From IMG/VR virus record IMGVR_UViG_3300007346_000093, positions 1 to 35,594 of that record: DNA of 35,594 bases; one strand, given 5' to 3'. A program made the position numbers and the translations under genes. Below, in pieces: positions 34,662-35,594 of the stretch; positions within the stretch are counted from its first letter, which is position 1; every line of letters begins with the position of its first letter. The stretch comes from a virus. The notes below the pieces were generated by a model that was not told the origin of the DNA, ran no database searches, and worked only from the letters and a program-made list of their open reading frames with translations.

Positions 34662-34919
34662 TTACTCTACGAGTACAACATCTCTACCACGAATTACTTG
34701 ATACACTGTATCTTGCCATGAAATACCATGACCAGCGTGCTTATCGTAGTAAATTACATCACCATCATTTAAGCCTTCAACAAGATTACCTGTAGAGATA
34801 ATCGTAGCTTTAATATATCTATTGCTTTCGTCTAGCTCTTCAGTAAGAAGAAGGCCACCAACTTTTTTGGGACCTTCTTTCTCTACGTTAACTACTATGT
34901 AATCATTTATTGCTTTCAT
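34662..34919 (-). CDS. groES: GroES co-chaperonin (85 aa from internal ATG)
   Basis: GroES caps GroEL during folding. MKAINDYIVVNVEKEGPKKV matches the first strand and the start of the mobile loop. GGLLL is the hydrophobic tripeptide region that contacts GroEL (GGIVL in E. coli). The next parts (YIKATIISTGNL, LNDGDVIYYDKHAGHGI) match the G-x-V-x-x-V-G and GD-x-V-x-F strands, and the last strand is YQVIRGRDVVLVE. I chose the ATG at 34919, which gives the normal GroES start, and an overlap of 17 nt with the GroEL gene. An in-frame ATG at 34931 would add four residues. The length (85-89) is slightly shorter than the bacterial 97. The pair lies in one operon, so it probably works with the phage GroEL. 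Confidence 0.9.
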   Translation of the reverse strand: MKAINDYIVVNVEKEGPKKVGGLLLTEELDESNRYIKATIISTGNLVEGLNDGDVIYYDKHAGHGISWQDTVYQVIRGRDVVLVE

Positions 34920-35594
34920 CTGCTCTAGCATTTGAGATTACACAATCAGCCGAAATAATAGTTGATACCACTGAGCAAGCGTTCTTGAGCGCAGACTTAG
35001 TAACTAGTACAGGGTCTACTACGCCAGCTTCAATCATGTCTACACACTCACCAGTGATAACGTTTACGCCGTGATATTCTTTATTAATAACTTCAGCGCT
35101 TAAAATACCAGCGTTGTCTAGTATAGTGTAGAACGGAGCTCTAATAGATTTAAGGAGGATCTCCTCACCCACGTTAGTGGGAGAAATTTTTTGAGACGCC
35201 CAGTATAATGCAGATCCGCCACCAGGTACGATACCTTCTTTAAGCGCGGCTTTAGTTGCGTATATAGCATCTTCAACTCTGTCTTTCTTTTCTTTGAGCT
35301 CAACCTTAGATGCAGCACCAACTTTAATAATACCTACAGAGCCTGATAACATAGCTAAGCGCTCTTGTAGCTTCTTTTTCATAAAGCCGTCTTTAGCATC
35401 TTCAACTTTCTTAGACACCTGCTCAATACGTTCGTTGATCTCTTCTGTCATCTCCTCAAGAGTAATCACTGTATTAGTATCACTAGTTACGGCGTACTCA
35501 ACTTCTCCTAAGTGTTCTACACCTATAAGGTCTAAGTCATCACCCAGCTCTTCGTTAATAACAGTAGCACCCGTCATGATAGCTAGATCTTCCG
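34903..35594 (-). CDS. groEL: GroEL chaperonin, C-terminal part (5' end outside window)
   Basis: The frame is open to the window edge (EDLAIMTGATVINEELGDDL in sense), matching GroEL from about residue 325 on. It includes the end of the apical domain, the intermediate domain (KKVEDAKDGFMKKKLQERLA, VELKEKKDRVEDAIYATKAA) and the equatorial C-terminal part (EGIVPGGGSALYWASQ). The Asp of RVEDA, equivalent to the ATP-hydrolysis residue D398 of E. coli GroEL, and the nucleotide-binding GGG are kept. The C-terminus ends CVISNARADESNK, without the usual Gly-Gly-Met tail. The N-terminal two-thirds are not in the window, so completeness cannot be judged. Phage chaperonins are known but uncommon. The likely clients are the capsid or the giant virion proteins. 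Confidence 0.93.
   Translation of the reverse strand, partial: EDLAIMTGATVINEELGDDLDLIGVEHLGEVEYAVTSDTNTVITLEEMTEEINERIEQVSKKVEDAKDGFMKKKLQERLAMLSGSVGIIKVGAASKVELKEKKDRVEDAIYATKAALKEGIVPGGGSALYWASQKISPTNVGEEILLKSIRAPFYTILDNAGILSAEVINKEYHGVNVITGECVDMIEAGVVDPVLVTKSALKNACSVVSTIISADCVISNARADESNK

Noticed and set aside
1-35594. tRNA genes, CRISPR arrays, insertion sequences, integrase or attachment sites
   Set aside because: No suitable non-coding space, repeat-spacer pattern, transposase, recombinase or terminal repeats was seen. Nearly all bases are in coding genes of one operon-like series.

Overview
The window is a contiguous block of late genes from a tailed bacteriophage. Every supportable gene lies on the minus strand, so it reads from high to low coordinates. 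Genes are packed with 1-4 nt overlaps or very short gaps. The content is HK97-fold head genes plus a short-tail set: ring/adaptor proteins, a T7 gp12-like nozzle protein and internal virion (ejection) proteins. No tape measure, tail tube or sheath is visible, which indicates a podovirus. The host is probably a marine Bacteroidetes (Flavobacteriia-like) bacterium. I infer this from AT-rich DNA, start codons preceded by A/T-rich sequence with no Shine-Dalgarno motif, and a signal peptide ending in ..LQAQ at the low-coordinate end. The head and ring proteins resemble, from memory, those of crAss-like and other marine Bacteroidetes podoviruses. No database search was possible.

Layout in transcription order. 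(1) 35594-34662: the C-terminal part of a phage GroEL chaperonin, overlapping a GroES. (2) 34561-32276: a conserved small protein, a winged-helix-like protein, a very basic protein, a small protein with an HExxH motif, a GTA-type holin and a small structural-looking protein. (3) 32276-30196: a LamG/concanavalin-like protein, three short conserved ORFs and a 196-aa protein that looks like two GroES-like domains in tandem. (4) 30251-22709: DNA packaging and head genes, namely a putative small terminase, TerL, portal, scaffold-like protein and major capsid protein. (5) 22694-21757: two UUCG-capped hairpins, one on each side of a 283-aa gene. (6) 21737-12192: two ring/adaptor proteins and a 2617-aa nozzle protein. 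(7) 12190-618: a small protein, then three probable ejection proteins, the last being a 3081-aa polyvalent protein. (8) 636-1: the start of a secreted, probably outer-membrane, protein that runs off the window.

Together these genes build, fill and release a virion. TerS/TerL pump DNA through the portal into a capsid built from MCP on the scaffold. The ring and nozzle proteins close the head and form the short tail. The internal proteins are probably ejected to make a conduit and act in the new host. The chaperonin pair, plus the duplicated GroES-like protein, probably help fold the capsid or the giant proteins. There are no tRNAs, CRISPR arrays, insertion sequences or integrase genes, and no gene-free stretch longer than about 100 bases. 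The least described items are the double-GroES-like protein, the 3081-aa polyvalent protein, the hairpin-bracketed 283-aa gene, and the secreted protein overlapping the end of the ejection-protein operon.
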